Source of the DNA: Nocardia sp. NBC_01503
Lineage (GTDB): Bacteria; Actinomycetota; Actinomycetes; Mycobacteriales; Mycobacteriaceae
Direction: 5' to 3'
Assembly: GCF_036327755.1 (NCBI RefSeq)
Contig: NZ_CP109596.1
Coordinates: 3,844,001 to 3,908,000, forward strand
DNA: 64,000 nucleotides
This document shows positions 45,795 to 55,109 of the stretch, in pieces; the first letter of the stretch is position 1; each line of letters starts with the position of its first letter. A model generated the notes under the pieces. It saw only the letters and a list, made by a program, of their open reading frames with translations, did not search any database and had not been told where the DNA came from. The position numbers and the translations under genes are program-made.

Positions 45795-47375
45795 TTAATC
45801 CGATTCCAGGGTTACGGGTACATCGACCTCACGGCCGTCGCGAATGAGTCGCACATTCACGGTTTGCCCGATCTCGTTGGACTGCACCGCGACCGTCAAT
45901 TCCTCCGGACCCGACACATCACGATCACCGACCTTGACGATCACATCGCCCTCCACGATGCCGGCCTTGGCGGCCGGGCTACCGGCCTGCACATCGGCGA
46001 CCGCGGCACCGCTCATCACATCATTGGCGACAATCTTGGTCTTGGCGCTCACACCCAATCGCGGATGATGCACCTGGCCGTCGTGAATCAGCGCCTGCGA
46101 AATCCGCTTCACCTGATCCACCGGAATCGCGAAGCCCAGACCCACCGAACCGCCGCTCTCGGACTTGATAGCGGAGTTGATGCCGATCAACCGGCCCTGC
46201 ATATCCACGAGCGCGCCACCGGAGTTGCCGTGATTGATCGCGGCATCGGTCTGTACGGCGTCCAGGGTGGCATTGGTATCGGTGCCCTCACCGCCGACCT
46301 TCACCGGGCGATGCAGCGCCGAGACGATACCGGAGGTGACGGTCTTCTCCAGGCCCAGCGGGGAACCGATGGCCAGCACATCGTCGCCGACCTTCACCTC
46401 ATCGGAATTACCGAGCTGAATCACCGACAGGTTCTTCACATCGACCTTGAGCACCGCCAGATCGGATTTGATATCGCGGCCGACAATGCTGGTCGGCACC
46501 CGGGTGCCATCGGAGAAGACCACCTGCAGTTGGGCTTTGCCGCTCTTGTCATTCGCGGCCAGTGAGATCACGTGATTATTGGTGACGATGTAACCCGCGC
46601 CGTCGATCACCACGCCCGAACCGGTGGAACCCGAATCGCCGACCCAGGCGCGCACGGTCACCATCGCGGGCATGACCGCGTCCACGACCTTGGAGATCTG
46701 GCCGTGCGAGACATTCGTCGAATCCGTCGACTGCAACGCCACCTTGCGGGAGGTCAGCGCGGAGGTGGATTCGGCGGTGAGCCGCCCCACCAGACCGCCG
46801 GCCAAACCGATCACCAGCGCCACACCGGCCAGAATCGCCAGCGCCTTGGGCGCGACCCGGCTGCCGAACAACACCTCGCGAGCGGAGAGCTGACGGCCCG
46901 GGGCGAGCGGCTGCGGCTGCGGAGTCTGCACCGCCGGGGAGCCAAGGCGGGCAGCGGAATTCGGATCCCGCCACGGATCGGCCGGCGCGGCGTTCGCGGC
47001 GGCCTCGGCCTTGGCGTCGGGATCGCGCTGCAGAATCTCGTCCGAACCCGCCGGGCGACCGAACGCCTCGGCCAGTACGGCATCGGGCGGGCGGTTCTGC
47101 ACCAGCGGCCCGTCCTGCGCGGCGGCAGCGGCAGCGGCGGCGGCCGTGCGCGGGGAGAACGAACCAGGCTGCCCACTCGGACGGCGGAAGGCGCGCGCGG
47201 TATGGGTGTCGACATGCGGCCGATAAACCGGTCGCGGCCCCAGGACCGGTGCGTCCGACGGCCTCAGGTTCCCCCGATCGGCCGCCGAATCCGAAGCCTG
47301 CGCAGAATTCGGCAGGTTGTTCGCCGCGGGCCCCTCACCCGGAATCGGGCCCGTGTTCTTCGATTCGGTGGTCAC
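45795..47375 (-). CDS. htrA: HtrA-family membrane serine protease
   Basis: A 526-residue DegP/HtrA protease. A Pro/Ala-rich cytoplasmic region of about 160 residues precedes one TM helix (KALAILAGVALVIGLAGGLVG). The trypsin-like domain has all three catalytic sites: VTNNHVI (His), SDLAVLKV (Asp) and NHGNSGGALVD (Ser). A single C-terminal PDZ domain follows. It degrades or senses misfolded periplasmic protein in the SigE stress response. GTG 47375 lies 10 bp after the rseA stop and gives a length close to Rv1223 (528 aa). Confidence 0.94.
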   Translation of the reverse strand: MTTESKNTGPIPGEGPAANNLPNSAQASDSAADRGNLRPSDAPVLGPRPVYRPHVDTHTARAFRRPSGQPGSFSPRTAAAAAAAAAQDGPLVQNRPPDAVLAEAFGRPAGSDEILQRDPDAKAEAAANAAPADPWRDPNSAARLGSPAVQTPQPQPLAPGRQLSAREVLFGSRVAPKALAILAGVALVIGLAGGLVGRLTAESTSALTSRKVALQSTDSTNVSHGQISKVVDAVMPAMVTVRAWVGDSGSTGSGVVIDGAGYIVTNNHVISLAANDKSGKAQLQVVFSDGTRVPTSIVGRDIKSDLAVLKVDVKNLSVIQLGNSDEVKVGDDVLAIGSPLGLEKTVTSGIVSALHRPVKVGGEGTDTNATLDAVQTDAAINHGNSGGALVDMQGRLIGINSAIKSESGGSVGLGFAIPVDQVKRISQALIHDGQVHHPRLGVSAKTKIVANDVMSGAAVADVQAGSPAAKAGIVEGDVIVKVGDRDVSGPEELTVAVQSNEIGQTVNVRLIRDGREVDVPVTLESD

Positions 47376-47385
47376 GCGATGAACT

Positions 47386-47844
47386 CTACTTGCGCCACCA
47401 GGATGTCCACCGTCTGCTGTCGAACGAATCTTGGCGCAGCCCGACGAAACTCGCGCCACGAGCGAGCGTGCCGCGCTCGGAATTCAGCGTTTCCGCACCG
47501 GGGAGTTCCGACAGCGGGATACGGCTCAGCGAATCGTGCAGGCGCATGGGCGCGGAAATCTGATCGGAGGACTGCCGCAGCGCAATACGAGCCTGCTGCT
47601 GGGCGTCCACCTCCGCCGCGCATTCCACGCAGACGGAGAGATGATGCGCGGCACGCAGATACGCGTTCATCCGCAATTCACCGTCCACATAGGCGGCGAT
47701 GGCCTCACTGGCCAGATGCTCGGTGGGGGCGAAACGAGGCGGACGCGGCGTTCTGTCCTCGCCACTCATAAGCTGCACACCCTTCCGGACCACCTCGGCT
47801 GCATCGGGATTGCCGGTGTGCGGGCCCACTGCCCGCCCGCTCAC
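47386..47844 (-). CDS. rseA: Anti-sigma-E factor RseA
   Basis: A 152-residue ZAS-type anti-sigma factor. The zinc motif is [14 protein letters not shown] (H-x3-C-x2-C), preceded by [26 protein letters not shown], which closely resembles M. tuberculosis RseA. It holds SigE inactive until oxidation, phosphorylation or proteolysis releases it. GTG 47844 overlaps the sigE stop (GTGA), consistent with coupled synthesis of factor and antagonist; ATG 47769 would give 127 residues. No TM segment, as in mycobacterial RseA. Confidence 0.92.
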   Translation of the reverse strand: MSGRAVGPHTGNPDAAEVVRKGVQLMSGEDRTPRPPRFAPTEHLASEAIAAYVDGELRMNAYLRAAHHLSVCVECAAEVDAQQQARIALRQSSDQISAPMRLHDSLSRIPLSELPGAETLNSERGTLARGASFVGLRQDSFDSRRWTSWWRK

Positions 47845-48512
47845 CTGGCGTTCTCGGCGGCGGCGAAACGCCGCTCCACTCCATTATGCGCAAGGTGTTC
47901 TTTGAGTGCCTGACGTCCTCGGTGGATCCGGCTGCGGACGGTGCCGAGTTTGACCCCGAGCGTCGCGCCGATCTCCTCGTAGGACAGCCCCTCGATATCG
48001 CAGAGCACCACCGCGGCACGGAACTCCGGAGCCAGCGAATCCAGTGCCGCCTGCAGCTCAGGGTCCAGATTGGCGTCGTGGTAGACCTGCTCGGGACCCG
48101 GACCCTCGGACGGCACCCGGTCGTAATCCTCGGGTAGCGCCTCCATGCGAATCCGATTGCGGCGCCGCACCATATCCAGGAAGAGGTTGGTGGTGATGCG
48201 GTGCAGCCAGCCCTCGAAGGTGCCCGGCTGGTAGTTCTGCAATGAGCGGAACACCCGGATGAAGGTTTCCTGGGTCAGATCCTCGGCGTCCTGCTGATCG
48301 CCGGTGAGACGGTAGGCCAGGCGGTACACGCGGTCGGCGTGTTCCCGGACCAGTTCGTCCCAGGTGGGCATCATGGTGCGGTCACCGGTGGCATCGAAGG
48401 CAGCGGTGCCGCTGAGCGCAGCCGCGTCGAGATCTTCGTCCGACACTGTGGTGGCGTCCGAAGAGATGTCCTGCACGGGCAGGGTGGCGGGTTCACGCGC
48501 CGCGTCGACCAT
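47841..48512 (-). CDS. sigE: ECF sigma factor SigE
   Basis: A 223-residue group-4 sigma factor of the envelope-stress type. Region 2: [68 protein letters not shown]. Region 4: [48 protein letters not shown]. Both are nearly identical to mycobacterial SigE. ATG 48512 with AGGAGG about 12 nt upstream is preferred; the open frame reaches back to 48695 and mycobacterial sigE also uses several starts. It heads the sigE-rseA-htrA-tatB cluster. Confidence 0.96.
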   Translation of the reverse strand: MVDAAREPATLPVQDISSDATTVSDEDLDAAALSGTAAFDATGDRTMMPTWDELVREHADRVYRLAYRLTGDQQDAEDLTQETFIRVFRSLQNYQPGTFEGWLHRITTNLFLDMVRRRNRIRMEALPEDYDRVPSEGPGPEQVYHDANLDPELQAALDSLAPEFRAAVVLCDIEGLSYEEIGATLGVKLGTVRSRIHRGRQALKEHLAHNGVERRFAAAENAR

Positions 48513-48560
48513 GTGGATGGGATTACCTCCTACTCGGGACCTCGATCCCGGTTTTCGTGT

Positions 48561-48590
48561 ACAACCGACCTGGTGGGTCGTGTTGTTCCC
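48561..48590 (-). promoter_or_regulatory. Candidate ECF (SigE/SigH-type) promoter for sigE
   Basis: On the minus strand GGGAAC (48590-48585) and GGTTGT (48566-48561) are 18 nt apart. This resembles the GGAAC/GTT pattern of mycobacterial SigE and SigH promoters. It lies about 50 bp upstream of the sigE start and would give autoregulation. Confidence 0.42.
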
Positions 48591-48748
48591 GATCGCCGTG
48601 GCCGAAGGTCGCTGGCCTGACTTGGCAATACTCTTGCCGGTCCCGATGTGGCCGGCATATGCGCTGGCTGAGGGACACCTGAGAAAAATCGCCACACCGG
48701 CCGGTCACCGCCGGGCTTTCGGCGTCCCGCGCCATTAGCCTCATAGCC

Positions 48749-49396
48749 GTGAGCCAGACTCCCGCGGCATCGAACCTGCAGCGCAACCTCGCCTACGTGG
48801 AGGAATCCGTCGCCGAGGACGAGATTCTCATCGGCGCGCGCGAACGCGCCCTCGAACTCGGCGCGGCACCGGTACCCCCTTCAGTGGGGGCACTGCTGAG
48901 TATGTACGCCCAATTGCTGGGCGCGCGTGCGGTGGTCGAGGTCGGCACCGGGGCCGGGGTGAGCGGACTCTGGCTGCTCGACGGCATGCGCGAGGACGGC
49001 ACGCTCACCACCATCGACTCCGAACCCGAACATCAGCGCGCCGCGCGCGAGGCGTTCCGCTCGGCCGAGATCGCGCCCGCGCGCACCCGGCTGATCAACG
49101 GCCGGGCGCTGGATGTATTGCCGCGCTTGGCGGATGGGGCATACGACCTGGTGTTCATCGATGCCGCGCCGCTGGAGCATCCGCAGTATGTGGCGCAGGC
49201 GGTTCGATTACTACGCGAGGGCGGGGCCATCCTGCTGCACAACGCGTTGCTCGGCGGGCGGGTCCCCGATCCGGCGCAGCGCGATCCCCAGACCCAGGCG
49301 GTGCGCGCGGCGACCCGCGCGATCGCCGAGGATCCGGCGCTGACGAGCGTGCTCATCCCGGTCGGCGACGGGCTGCTCTGCGCCTCGCGCGGGTAA
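48749..49396 (+). CDS. Class I SAM-dependent O-methyltransferase (Rv1220c-like)
   Basis: A 215-residue methyltransferase of the catechol-O-methyltransferase-like family. It has [16 protein letters not shown] (SAM site), [58 protein letters not shown], where the aspartate and asparagine correspond to metal ligands, and a short C-terminal strand [15 protein letters not shown]. Divergent from sigE by 236 bp, as Rv1220c is divergent from sigE in M. tuberculosis. Substrate unknown. GTG 48749 gives [13 protein letters not shown]. Confidence 0.9.
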   Translation: MSQTPAASNLQRNLAYVEESVAEDEILIGARERALELGAAPVPPSVGALLSMYAQLLGARAVVEVGTGAGVSGLWLLDGMREDGTLTTIDSEPEHQRAAREAFRSAEIAPARTRLINGRALDVLPRLADGAYDLVFIDAAPLEHPQYVAQAVRLLREGGAILLHNALLGGRVPDPAQRDPQTQAVRAATRAIAEDPALTSVLIPVGDGLLCASRG

Positions 49397-49553
49397 AAAT
49401 CGCCTCTGAACTGCGAGGACTCTGATCCTCGCGGGGAATTTCCGCACCGTGGTACGTGGTGTCGGAGAAGTTTTCCGCGCGTGGATTATCCGCGGGGCAT
49501 GTATTTCGTGAACTTTGCGATTTTCCTACGGTGCCGGGTCTTGCGTCGAGATT

Positions 49554-49585
49554 GAACGAGTGTTTAATGTATTGAACATGCGTTC
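49554..49585. promoter_or_regulatory. Palindromic operator over the tetR start
   Basis: GAACG-AG-TGTT (49554-49564) and AACA-TG-CGTTC (49575-49585) pair perfectly at all nine specified arm positions, with a 10-bp AT-rich spacer. The right arm covers the ATG at 49578, so binding would block initiation of the TetR gene and probably the whole exporter operon. Confidence 0.65.
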
Positions 49586-50216
49586 AGCCTCTGAGGATCT
49601 GACCACCCGGGCCCGGATTCGCGATGCCGCGATCACCACCTTCGGGGAGCAGGGTTTCGGGGTGGGAGTACGGGCCATCGCCGCCGCGGCGGGGGTATCG
49701 CCCGGCCTGGTGAATCACCACTTCGGCTCCAAAGAGGGCCTGCGCACAGCCTGTGACGACCACGTGCGGGAGGTGGTGCGCGCCGCGAAAGTGGAGTTCG
49801 CACAGCGCCCCTCGTCGAACGGCCTGCTACAGCAATTGGCGGAGATCGAGGAATTCGCACCGCATATGGCCTATCTGTTGCGCAGCTTCCAATCCGGCGG
49901 CAGCCTGCTCATCAGCTTCTTCGAGCATATGGTCGAGGATGTCGAAGGCTATCTCACCGCCGGTATAGAGGCCGGAACCTACCGTGCCCCAAAGGATTTG
50001 AAAGCCACCGCGCGTTATCTGGCCACCACCAACGGCGGCGGGATCATGATGTTCCTGCAGCTCTACGAGGCCAAGCACGAGGGCCGCATCGATTTTCGAA
50101 AAGCATTGCGCGAGTACGCCGATCTCATGATGCTGCCCGCACTCGAGATCTACACCAACGGCATGCTCACCGATTCGATGATGCTGGACACCCTGAATCC
50201 CCCGGCTCCCCAATGA
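49578..50216 (+). CDS. TetR-family repressor of the ABC exporter (Rv1219c-like)
   Basis: A 212-residue TetR protein. HTH: RIRDAAITTFGEQGFGVGVRAIAAAAGVSPGLVNHHFGSKEGLRTACDDHV. A helical ligand domain follows. In M. tuberculosis Rv1219c represses the Rv1217c-Rv1218c exporter, and the same order tetR-ATPase-permease occurs here beside the same O-methyltransferase. A perfect palindrome overlaps the start codon. ATG 49578 is chosen because the upstream open frame (to 49515) contains the palindrome and no Shine-Dalgarno. 33 bp to the ABC ATPase gene. Confidence 0.92.
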   Translation: MRSASEDLTTRARIRDAAITTFGEQGFGVGVRAIAAAAGVSPGLVNHHFGSKEGLRTACDDHVREVVRAAKVEFAQRPSSNGLLQQLAEIEEFAPHMAYLLRSFQSGGSLLISFFEHMVEDVEGYLTAGIEAGTYRAPKDLKATARYLATTNGGGIMMFLQLYEAKHEGRIDFRKALREYADLMMLPALEIYTNGMLTDSMMLDTLNPPAPQ

Positions 50217-50249
50217 TCACCCACTGTCGTTTTCCTACAAGGAGATTCG

Positions 50250-51203
50250 ATGAATGCTCCGGCCAACCCGGCCATCTCGGTCCGGGATCTGCACAAGAAC
50301 TTCGGCCAGGTGCACGCCCTCGACGGCCTCGACCTGGAGGTCGACGAGGGGGAGGTGCACGGGTTCCTCGGCCCGAACGGCGCGGGGAAGTCCACCACCA
50401 TTCGGGTACTGCTCGGCATCCTGTCCCGCACCTCCGGTGACGCCCAGGTGCTCGGGCGCGATCCATGGACCGACGCGGTCGCCCTGCACCGCGATATCGC
50501 TTATGTCCCAGGCGATGTCACGCTCTGGCCGACGCTGAGCGGCGGTGAGACCATCGATCTGCTGGCGCGTATGCGCGGCGGGCTGGATCAGCAGCGCCGT
50601 GCCGAGCTGATCGAGCGGTTCGAACTCGATCCGAAGAAGAAGGCGCGCGCCTACTCCAAGGGCAATCGGCAGAAGGTGGCGCTGGTCTCGGCCTTCTCCT
50701 CGCACGCCCGGTTGTTCCTGCTGGACGAACCCACCTCGGGCTTGGACCCCCTGATGGAGCAGACATTTCGCGAATGCGTGCACGAGGCATCCCAGCGCGG
50801 ATGCACGGTGCTGCTCTCCAGTCACATCCTCTCGGAGGTGGAGGCGCTATGTCAGCGGGTCACCATCATCCGCGCCGGGCGGACGGTGGAGTCCGGCACG
50901 CTTGCCTCGATGCGGCATCTGAGCCGCACCTCCATCACCGCCGAAATGATCGGCGACCCGGGTGATCTGAGCCGGATTCCGGGCGTCGCCGATATCAGCC
51001 GCGAGGATCACACGCTGCACTGCCAGGTGGACGGTGAACACCTCGGTGAACTCATCAAGGTGCTCGGTGATGCCGGGGTGCGCAGCCTGGTCAGCGCGCC
51101 GCCGACGCTGGAAGAGCTGTTCCTGCGTCACTATTCGCTCAATGGCGAGGGCGCCGCCGAATCCGGCCGGGACTCCGCCGAACTGCAGCGGGTCGCGAAA
51201 TGA
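50250..51203 (+). CDS. ABC exporter ATPase (Rv1218c-like)
   Basis: A 317-residue ABC ATPase. Walker [12 protein letters not shown]-loop near [11 protein letters not shown], signature [12 protein letters not shown] (a variant LSGGQ), Walker [14 protein letters not shown] and switch His in [13 protein letters not shown]-terminal extension of about 100 residues is typical of DrrA-like antibiotic exporters. An AAGGAG site precedes ATG 50250. It overlaps the permease gene by 4 bp. In M. tuberculosis the equivalent pump exports several drug classes; the natural substrate is not known. Confidence 0.93.
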   Translation: MNAPANPAISVRDLHKNFGQVHALDGLDLEVDEGEVHGFLGPNGAGKSTTIRVLLGILSRTSGDAQVLGRDPWTDAVALHRDIAYVPGDVTLWPTLSGGETIDLLARMRGGLDQQRRAELIERFELDPKKKARAYSKGNRQKVALVSAFSSHARLFLLDEPTSGLDPLMEQTFRECVHEASQRGCTVLLSSHILSEVEALCQRVTIIRAGRTVESGTLASMRHLSRTSITAEMIGDPGDLSRIPGVADISREDHTLHCQVDGEHLGELIKVLGDAGVRSLVSAPPTLEELFLRHYSLNGEGAAESGRDSAELQRVAK

Positions 51204-52858
51204 CCGCCATCACCGCCCGGCACGCGGTCGAAAGGCCGTTACGGTCAACCGGATTCACCGGAACGGGGCAGATGCTCCGGTTGTACCTGCGGCGTGATCG
51301 CATTGTGCTGCCACTGTGGATACTGCTGTTGTCCCTGCCACTCGGCAGCGTCTACATCAACAGCATTGTCAGCGTGTACCCGAGCGATGCCGACCGGGCC
51401 AGCTTCGCCGACTCCATCCTCGCCAGTCCGGCCCAGTTGGCCATGTACGGGCCGGTCTACAACACCAGCCTCGGCGCGGTCGGCATCTGGAAAGCGGGGA
51501 TGTTCTACACCCTCATCGCCATCGCCACGATCCTCACCCTGATTCGGCACACCCGGGCCGAGGAGGAGACGGGCCGCGGGGAATTGGTGGCCGCCACCCG
51601 GGTCGGGCGGTACGCCGGGCTCACCGCGGCGCTCATCGTCGGTTACGGCGGCGCGCTGGCCACCGGGCTGATCGGCTTCCTGAGCCTGTCCGGGAGCAAG
51701 CTCACCGGCGACGACGTACGCGCCGGATCGCTGGCCTTCGGCCTGGCTCTGGCCGGATCGGGCGCGGTCTTCGCCGCGGTGGCCGCGGTCTGCGCGCAGT
51801 TGACCACCAGCGCCCGGCTGGCCCGCGGTCTGGCCTTCGCGATTCTCGGCGTGACCTACACGCTGCGTGCCATCGGCGACGCCCGTGCGGGAGACGGGCC
51901 CATCGGCCCGCTGGTGTGGCTGTCGCCGCAGGGCTGGTCGCTCCAGGTGCGACCGTTCGCGGGCAACCATTTCGGGGTGCTGCTGTTGCACGTGGCCGCG
52001 GTCGTCCTGCTCACCCTGCTCGCGTATTCGCTACTGCGACACCGGGATCTGGGTGCGGGTCTGATCGCCGAGCGGCCGGGCGCGGCTGTCGCCGGACCCG
52101 CGCTGAGCGGTCCGTTCGGACTCGCCTGGCGATTGCAGCGCGGCACCCTGATCGCCTGGACCGTCGGTCTCGGGTTGTACGGGTTGATCATCGGCAGTGT
52201 GGTGCACGGGATCGGCGACGAACTGGGCAGCAGCCAGTCCATCAAGGATCTGATCACCCGTATGGGCGGTTCCGCCTCGCTGGAGAACTCGATGATCACG
52301 TACGCCTTCACCATGATCGGCGTGGCGGCGGCCGCGTACTCGGTCTCGGCGGCGCTGCGGCTGTACTCGGAGGAGAGCACCGACCGCGCCGAGGCGCTGC
52401 TCACCGGTGCGGTATCGCGAACCCGCTGGGCTGCTTCGCATCTGGTCTTCGCGCTGTTGGGGCCTGCTGTGGCGCTGCTGGTTTCGGGTCTGCTCGGTGG
52501 AATCGTCTACGGGCGCGCGGCCGGTGATATCGGCGCCAAGCTGCCCGATGTGCTCGGCGCCGCGCTCGTCCAACTGCCCGCGGTGTGGATCTTCACCGGA
52601 ATCACGGTGGCGCTCTTCGGTCTGGTACCGCGCTGGACCTCGGTGGCGTGGGGCGTGCTGACCGCCGCCATCGCGGTCTTCCTGCTCGGCGCGATCTCCG
52701 GCGCCCCGCAATGGCTCCGCGACCTCGAACCGTTCGAGCATCTGCCGAAGGTGCCGGGGCATGCGCTCGATCTTGCTCCGGTGCTGATTCTGCTGGTCAT
52801 CGCCGCCGTGCTGATTGCGGTGGGGCTCATCGGATTCCGCCGGCGCGACCTGCGCTGA
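51200..52858 (+). CDS. ABC exporter permease (Rv1217c-like, polyketide-exporter type)
   Basis: A 552-residue membrane protein with about twelve hydrophobic helices arranged as two homologous halves, each starting with a conserved [23 protein letters not shown] / [21 protein letters not shown] block. Each half also has an [23 protein letters not shown] / [23 protein letters not shown] loop that probably couples to the ATPase. This matches tetronasin-type exporters. It is the last gene of the tetR-ATPase-permease operon. Confidence 0.9.
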   Translation: MTAITARHAVERPLRSTGFTGTGQMLRLYLRRDRIVLPLWILLLSLPLGSVYINSIVSVYPSDADRASFADSILASPAQLAMYGPVYNTSLGAVGIWKAGMFYTLIAIATILTLIRHTRAEEETGRGELVAATRVGRYAGLTAALIVGYGGALATGLIGFLSLSGSKLTGDDVRAGSLAFGLALAGSGAVFAAVAAVCAQLTTSARLARGLAFAILGVTYTLRAIGDARAGDGPIGPLVWLSPQGWSLQVRPFAGNHFGVLLLHVAAVVLLTLLAYSLLRHRDLGAGLIAERPGAAVAGPALSGPFGLAWRLQRGTLIAWTVGLGLYGLIIGSVVHGIGDELGSSQSIKDLITRMGGSASLENSMITYAFTMIGVAAAAYSVSAALRLYSEESTDRAEALLTGAVSRTRWAASHLVFALLGPAVALLVSGLLGGIVYGRAAGDIGAKLPDVLGAALVQLPAVWIFTGITVALFGLVPRWTSVAWGVLTAAIAVFLLGAISGAPQWLRDLEPFEHLPKVPGHALDLAPVLILLVIAAVLIAVGLIGFRRRDLR

Positions 52859-53005
52859 CGACTCCATCGGGGGCGCGAACCGTTGCCGGCGGTTCGCGGC
52901 TCTCGTGTGATTTCGGTCAGGGGCAGCGCTGAGGCAGTCGCAGGGGTGGATTCGAACGCGCGGCGGGTGGTACCACGGGTAGAGACCGATTTAAGGAGGT
53001 GGGGG

Positions 53006-53212
53006 ATGGGACTCGAGGGACTCGTACTCGGTGTACATCTACCGGCCGGATGGCTGTGGCCCGCGCTGGTGATATTCGGCCTGATCGTCTGTACGGCGCT
53101 GCTGGTGCTGTTGCTCGTCAGCGGCGCGCGATTCGACGACCAGTCGCATATCGTGCCGTCGACACCCGGGCCGTGCGAACCCTTCTGTGGGGCGCGCACG
53201 TACGCGAACTGA
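53006..53212 (+). CDS. Small single-TM membrane protein
   Basis: A 68-residue protein with a very strong site AAGGAGGTGGGGG just upstream of ATG 53006. It begins MGLEGLVLGVHLPAGWLWPA, has one TM helix (ALVIFGLIVCTALLVLLLVSG) and a short tail with two cysteines (GPCEPFCGA). Family not recognised. The 147 bp between it and the ABC permease show no terminator I can identify. The next gene starts 78 bp downstream. Confidence 0.62.
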   Translation: MGLEGLVLGVHLPAGWLWPALVIFGLIVCTALLVLLLVSGARFDDQSHIVPSTPGPCEPFCGARTYAN

Positions 53213-53290
53213 ACGCTCCTGCGCCACAGGAGGATTACAACGGGACCGCGGCGGATACTCCAGGGAAAAGTGCTATGAGCGAGGTTTTCC

Positions 53291-53776
53291 ATGAGTCAGC
53301 GGACTCCGGCGGTGGTCGGTCTCTATCTGCGTGAGTCGGGACGGTGGCGGCGTATCGCCGAATTCCGGCTGACCACCGACGGGCACGCCAGTTTCCGTGT
53401 GGTCGATCCCGTCGAGGGCCTGGTGGCGCGGGTCTGGTATCACCAGGGCGTCGACATCATCGGGCAGGAGCGCACCGTACTGCCCGAGGACGGTCCGGAG
53501 TATATGCGAGCGCTGTTGCAGCCCTTCGGATTCCGGGACTATCGCTTCCGGGACGATTCCCACTCCGGTGGGCATTCGGCGACGATGCCGCCGCGCAATG
53601 GGCATGCCCCGGAGCGTCACGAGATACCAACCGCGGCAGTGGATTCGGAGTGCGAGCGCTGTGCGGACGAGGCATCGGACGCCGAGGACGCCGCGGGGTG
53701 CGGCGGGCACGGTGCCCGCCGCCCTTCCCGCCCGGCCGTTTGGCGTGCCTTGGACGCCAAGATCATTCGCTTCTGA
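53291..53776 (+). CDS. Hypothetical protein with Cys/His C-terminal segment
   Basis: A 161-residue protein. The first 80 residues are beta-rich (VGLYLRESGRWRRIAEFRLTTDG, VEGLVARVWYHQGVDIIGQERTV), and residues 90-160 are disordered with CERCADEASDAEDAAGCGGHG, a possible metal-binding cluster. It ends WRALDAKIIRF. Not recognised. It lies on the same strand as the small TM protein and is convergent with the lipoprotein gene across a half B repeat. Start ATG 53291. Confidence 0.62.
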   Translation: MSQRTPAVVGLYLRESGRWRRIAEFRLTTDGHASFRVVDPVEGLVARVWYHQGVDIIGQERTVLPEDGPEYMRALLQPFGFRDYRFRDDSHSGGHSATMPPRNGHAPERHEIPTAAVDSECERCADEASDAEDAAGCGGHGARRPSRPAVWRALDAKIIRF

Positions 53777-53783
53777 GCCCCTC

Positions 53784-53817
53784 CGTCATCCCGGCATGTT
53801 TTTGGCCGGGATCCACT
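53784..53817. repeat. Family B hairpin, half copy B4
   Basis: CGTCATCCCGGC, ATG, then TTTTTGGCCGGGATCCACT: a left half without the right arm, in the 50-bp convergent gap. The internal CCGGC/GCCGG bases still form a small stem. Confidence 0.7.
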
Positions 53818-53826
53818 CTCGCGGAG

Positions 53827-55008
53827 CTACAAACTGTTGGCCAGTAGCACGTACTGTGCCGTCGCCTTCTTGCGCACCTCGTCCTGGCTGTCGCCCGTCA
53901 CCACACCCACGTAGCGCTTGTAGACCACATAGCACCGGTACGCCCCGCTGTGCTGCACGCATTTGGTATCCGGCACCTTGTCCGGCGCACCGACCGCCGT
54001 CTCACCCAGACTGCTGATCAGCCCGGCGGTGAGATCGATACCGGCGCGGGCATCACGGGTGCGGAACAGGTAACCATCCTGCGTGAGCGCCATGGCGTCC
54101 ATGCCGGTGTCGTTCACCAGCCGCTGCCGCAGGCCCTCGTCCCCGGCCGGGTGGATGAGCATATTCGCGCCGTACACCGCGAAGTTGTCCGGATCGGGTG
54201 TGTGATTGTCCCTGTCGGACACCAGGATTCGTGCCAGCAGTCGATCCGGGTCCACCGGTAGTGAATCGATCTTGTCGGCGGGGGTTGGCGAGAAGGCATC
54301 CACCGCGGGCACTTCGGCGTCGAGTGATTTCTTCGCCCAGGACAGCAGATCCGCCTGCTCCGCCTTGGGCCGCGAGGCGAAGACGGAGATCACGAACTCC
54401 TTGCGCGCCATGACCACACCGATGCTGCCCACCCCGGGCCGCCAGTGCGAGAAGGCATCCGGATAGTCGGCCAGGGTCAGCTTCTTGTTCTGATCCAGTG
54501 CCACATTGAAATCGGCGTCCTCGAGCTCCTTCGCCGCCAGCTTGGCATTGTCCGCGGAGGGGAAGCGCAGCAGCCGGATGGTGACCGTGGTGCCGGCCGG
54601 ATCCGGCGCGTTCGAACCCGGCGGATCCGGCAGATCCGAACCGCTCATGGCGAATCCGGCGATGAAGCCGCGATTCTGCAGCACCGGTTTGGCCGAGGAG
54701 GACAGGTGACTGACGCTCACCACATCATTGATCTCGGTCAGCACGATGCCGCCACGACCGACCTTCAGACTCGGATCGACATTGACAGTCGGGGTGACCC
54801 CGGAGGCCATCCGCATGGCCTCCAGCATCGGGCCCTTGCCATTGGAGTTGGTGTCGTAGGTGAACCGATTCACCGGATACGTCCCCGCGTCCAGGGTGCG
54901 CACATCCATCTCCCCGGCGACGGCCGTCCCGTGCTGCGCACACCCCGCCAGGGCGGCCGTCAGGGCCAGGCAGGTGACTGCGGTGACGACCCTCGTTGCG
55001 CGGTTCAT
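53827..55008 (-). CDS. Putative lipoprotein, Corynebacteriales type
   Basis: A 393-residue lipoprotein. Signal MNRATRVVTAVTCLALTAALAGC with lipobox LAGC, Cys23. The mature protein starts with GEMDVRTLDAGTYPVNRFTYDT and has two similar halves of about 180 residues, each ending in an alpha/beta sensor-like unit (VTIRLLRFPSADNAKLAAKELEDADF / DTKCVQHSGAYRCYVVYKRYVGVVTG). Two late cysteines may form a disulfide. It resembles Nocardia/Rhodococcus lipoproteins of unknown role. The 101-bp gap to glgC (55009-55109) shows no clear signal. Confidence 0.8.
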   Translation of the reverse strand: MNRATRVVTAVTCLALTAALAGCAQHGTAVAGEMDVRTLDAGTYPVNRFTYDTNSNGKGPMLEAMRMASGVTPTVNVDPSLKVGRGGIVLTEINDVVSVSHLSSSAKPVLQNRGFIAGFAMSGSDLPDPPGSNAPDPAGTTVTIRLLRFPSADNAKLAAKELEDADFNVALDQNKKLTLADYPDAFSHWRPGVGSIGVVMARKEFVISVFASRPKAEQADLLSWAKKSLDAEVPAVDAFSPTPADKIDSLPVDPDRLLARILVSDRDNHTPDPDNFAVYGANMLIHPAGDEGLRQRLVNDTGMDAMALTQDGYLFRTRDARAGIDLTAGLISSLGETAVGAPDKVPDTKCVQHSGAYRCYVVYKRYVGVVTGDSQDEVRKKATAQYVLLANSL

Positions 55009-55109
55009 GCTCGTCCCTCCCGCGCGACCCGGCGGGGCAGCGCTCCACCCTCCGATTTTCGGACCCGGAGGGAGCGCTGTCCACCGTTATCCGCGCGTCG
55101 CGGACTCGC

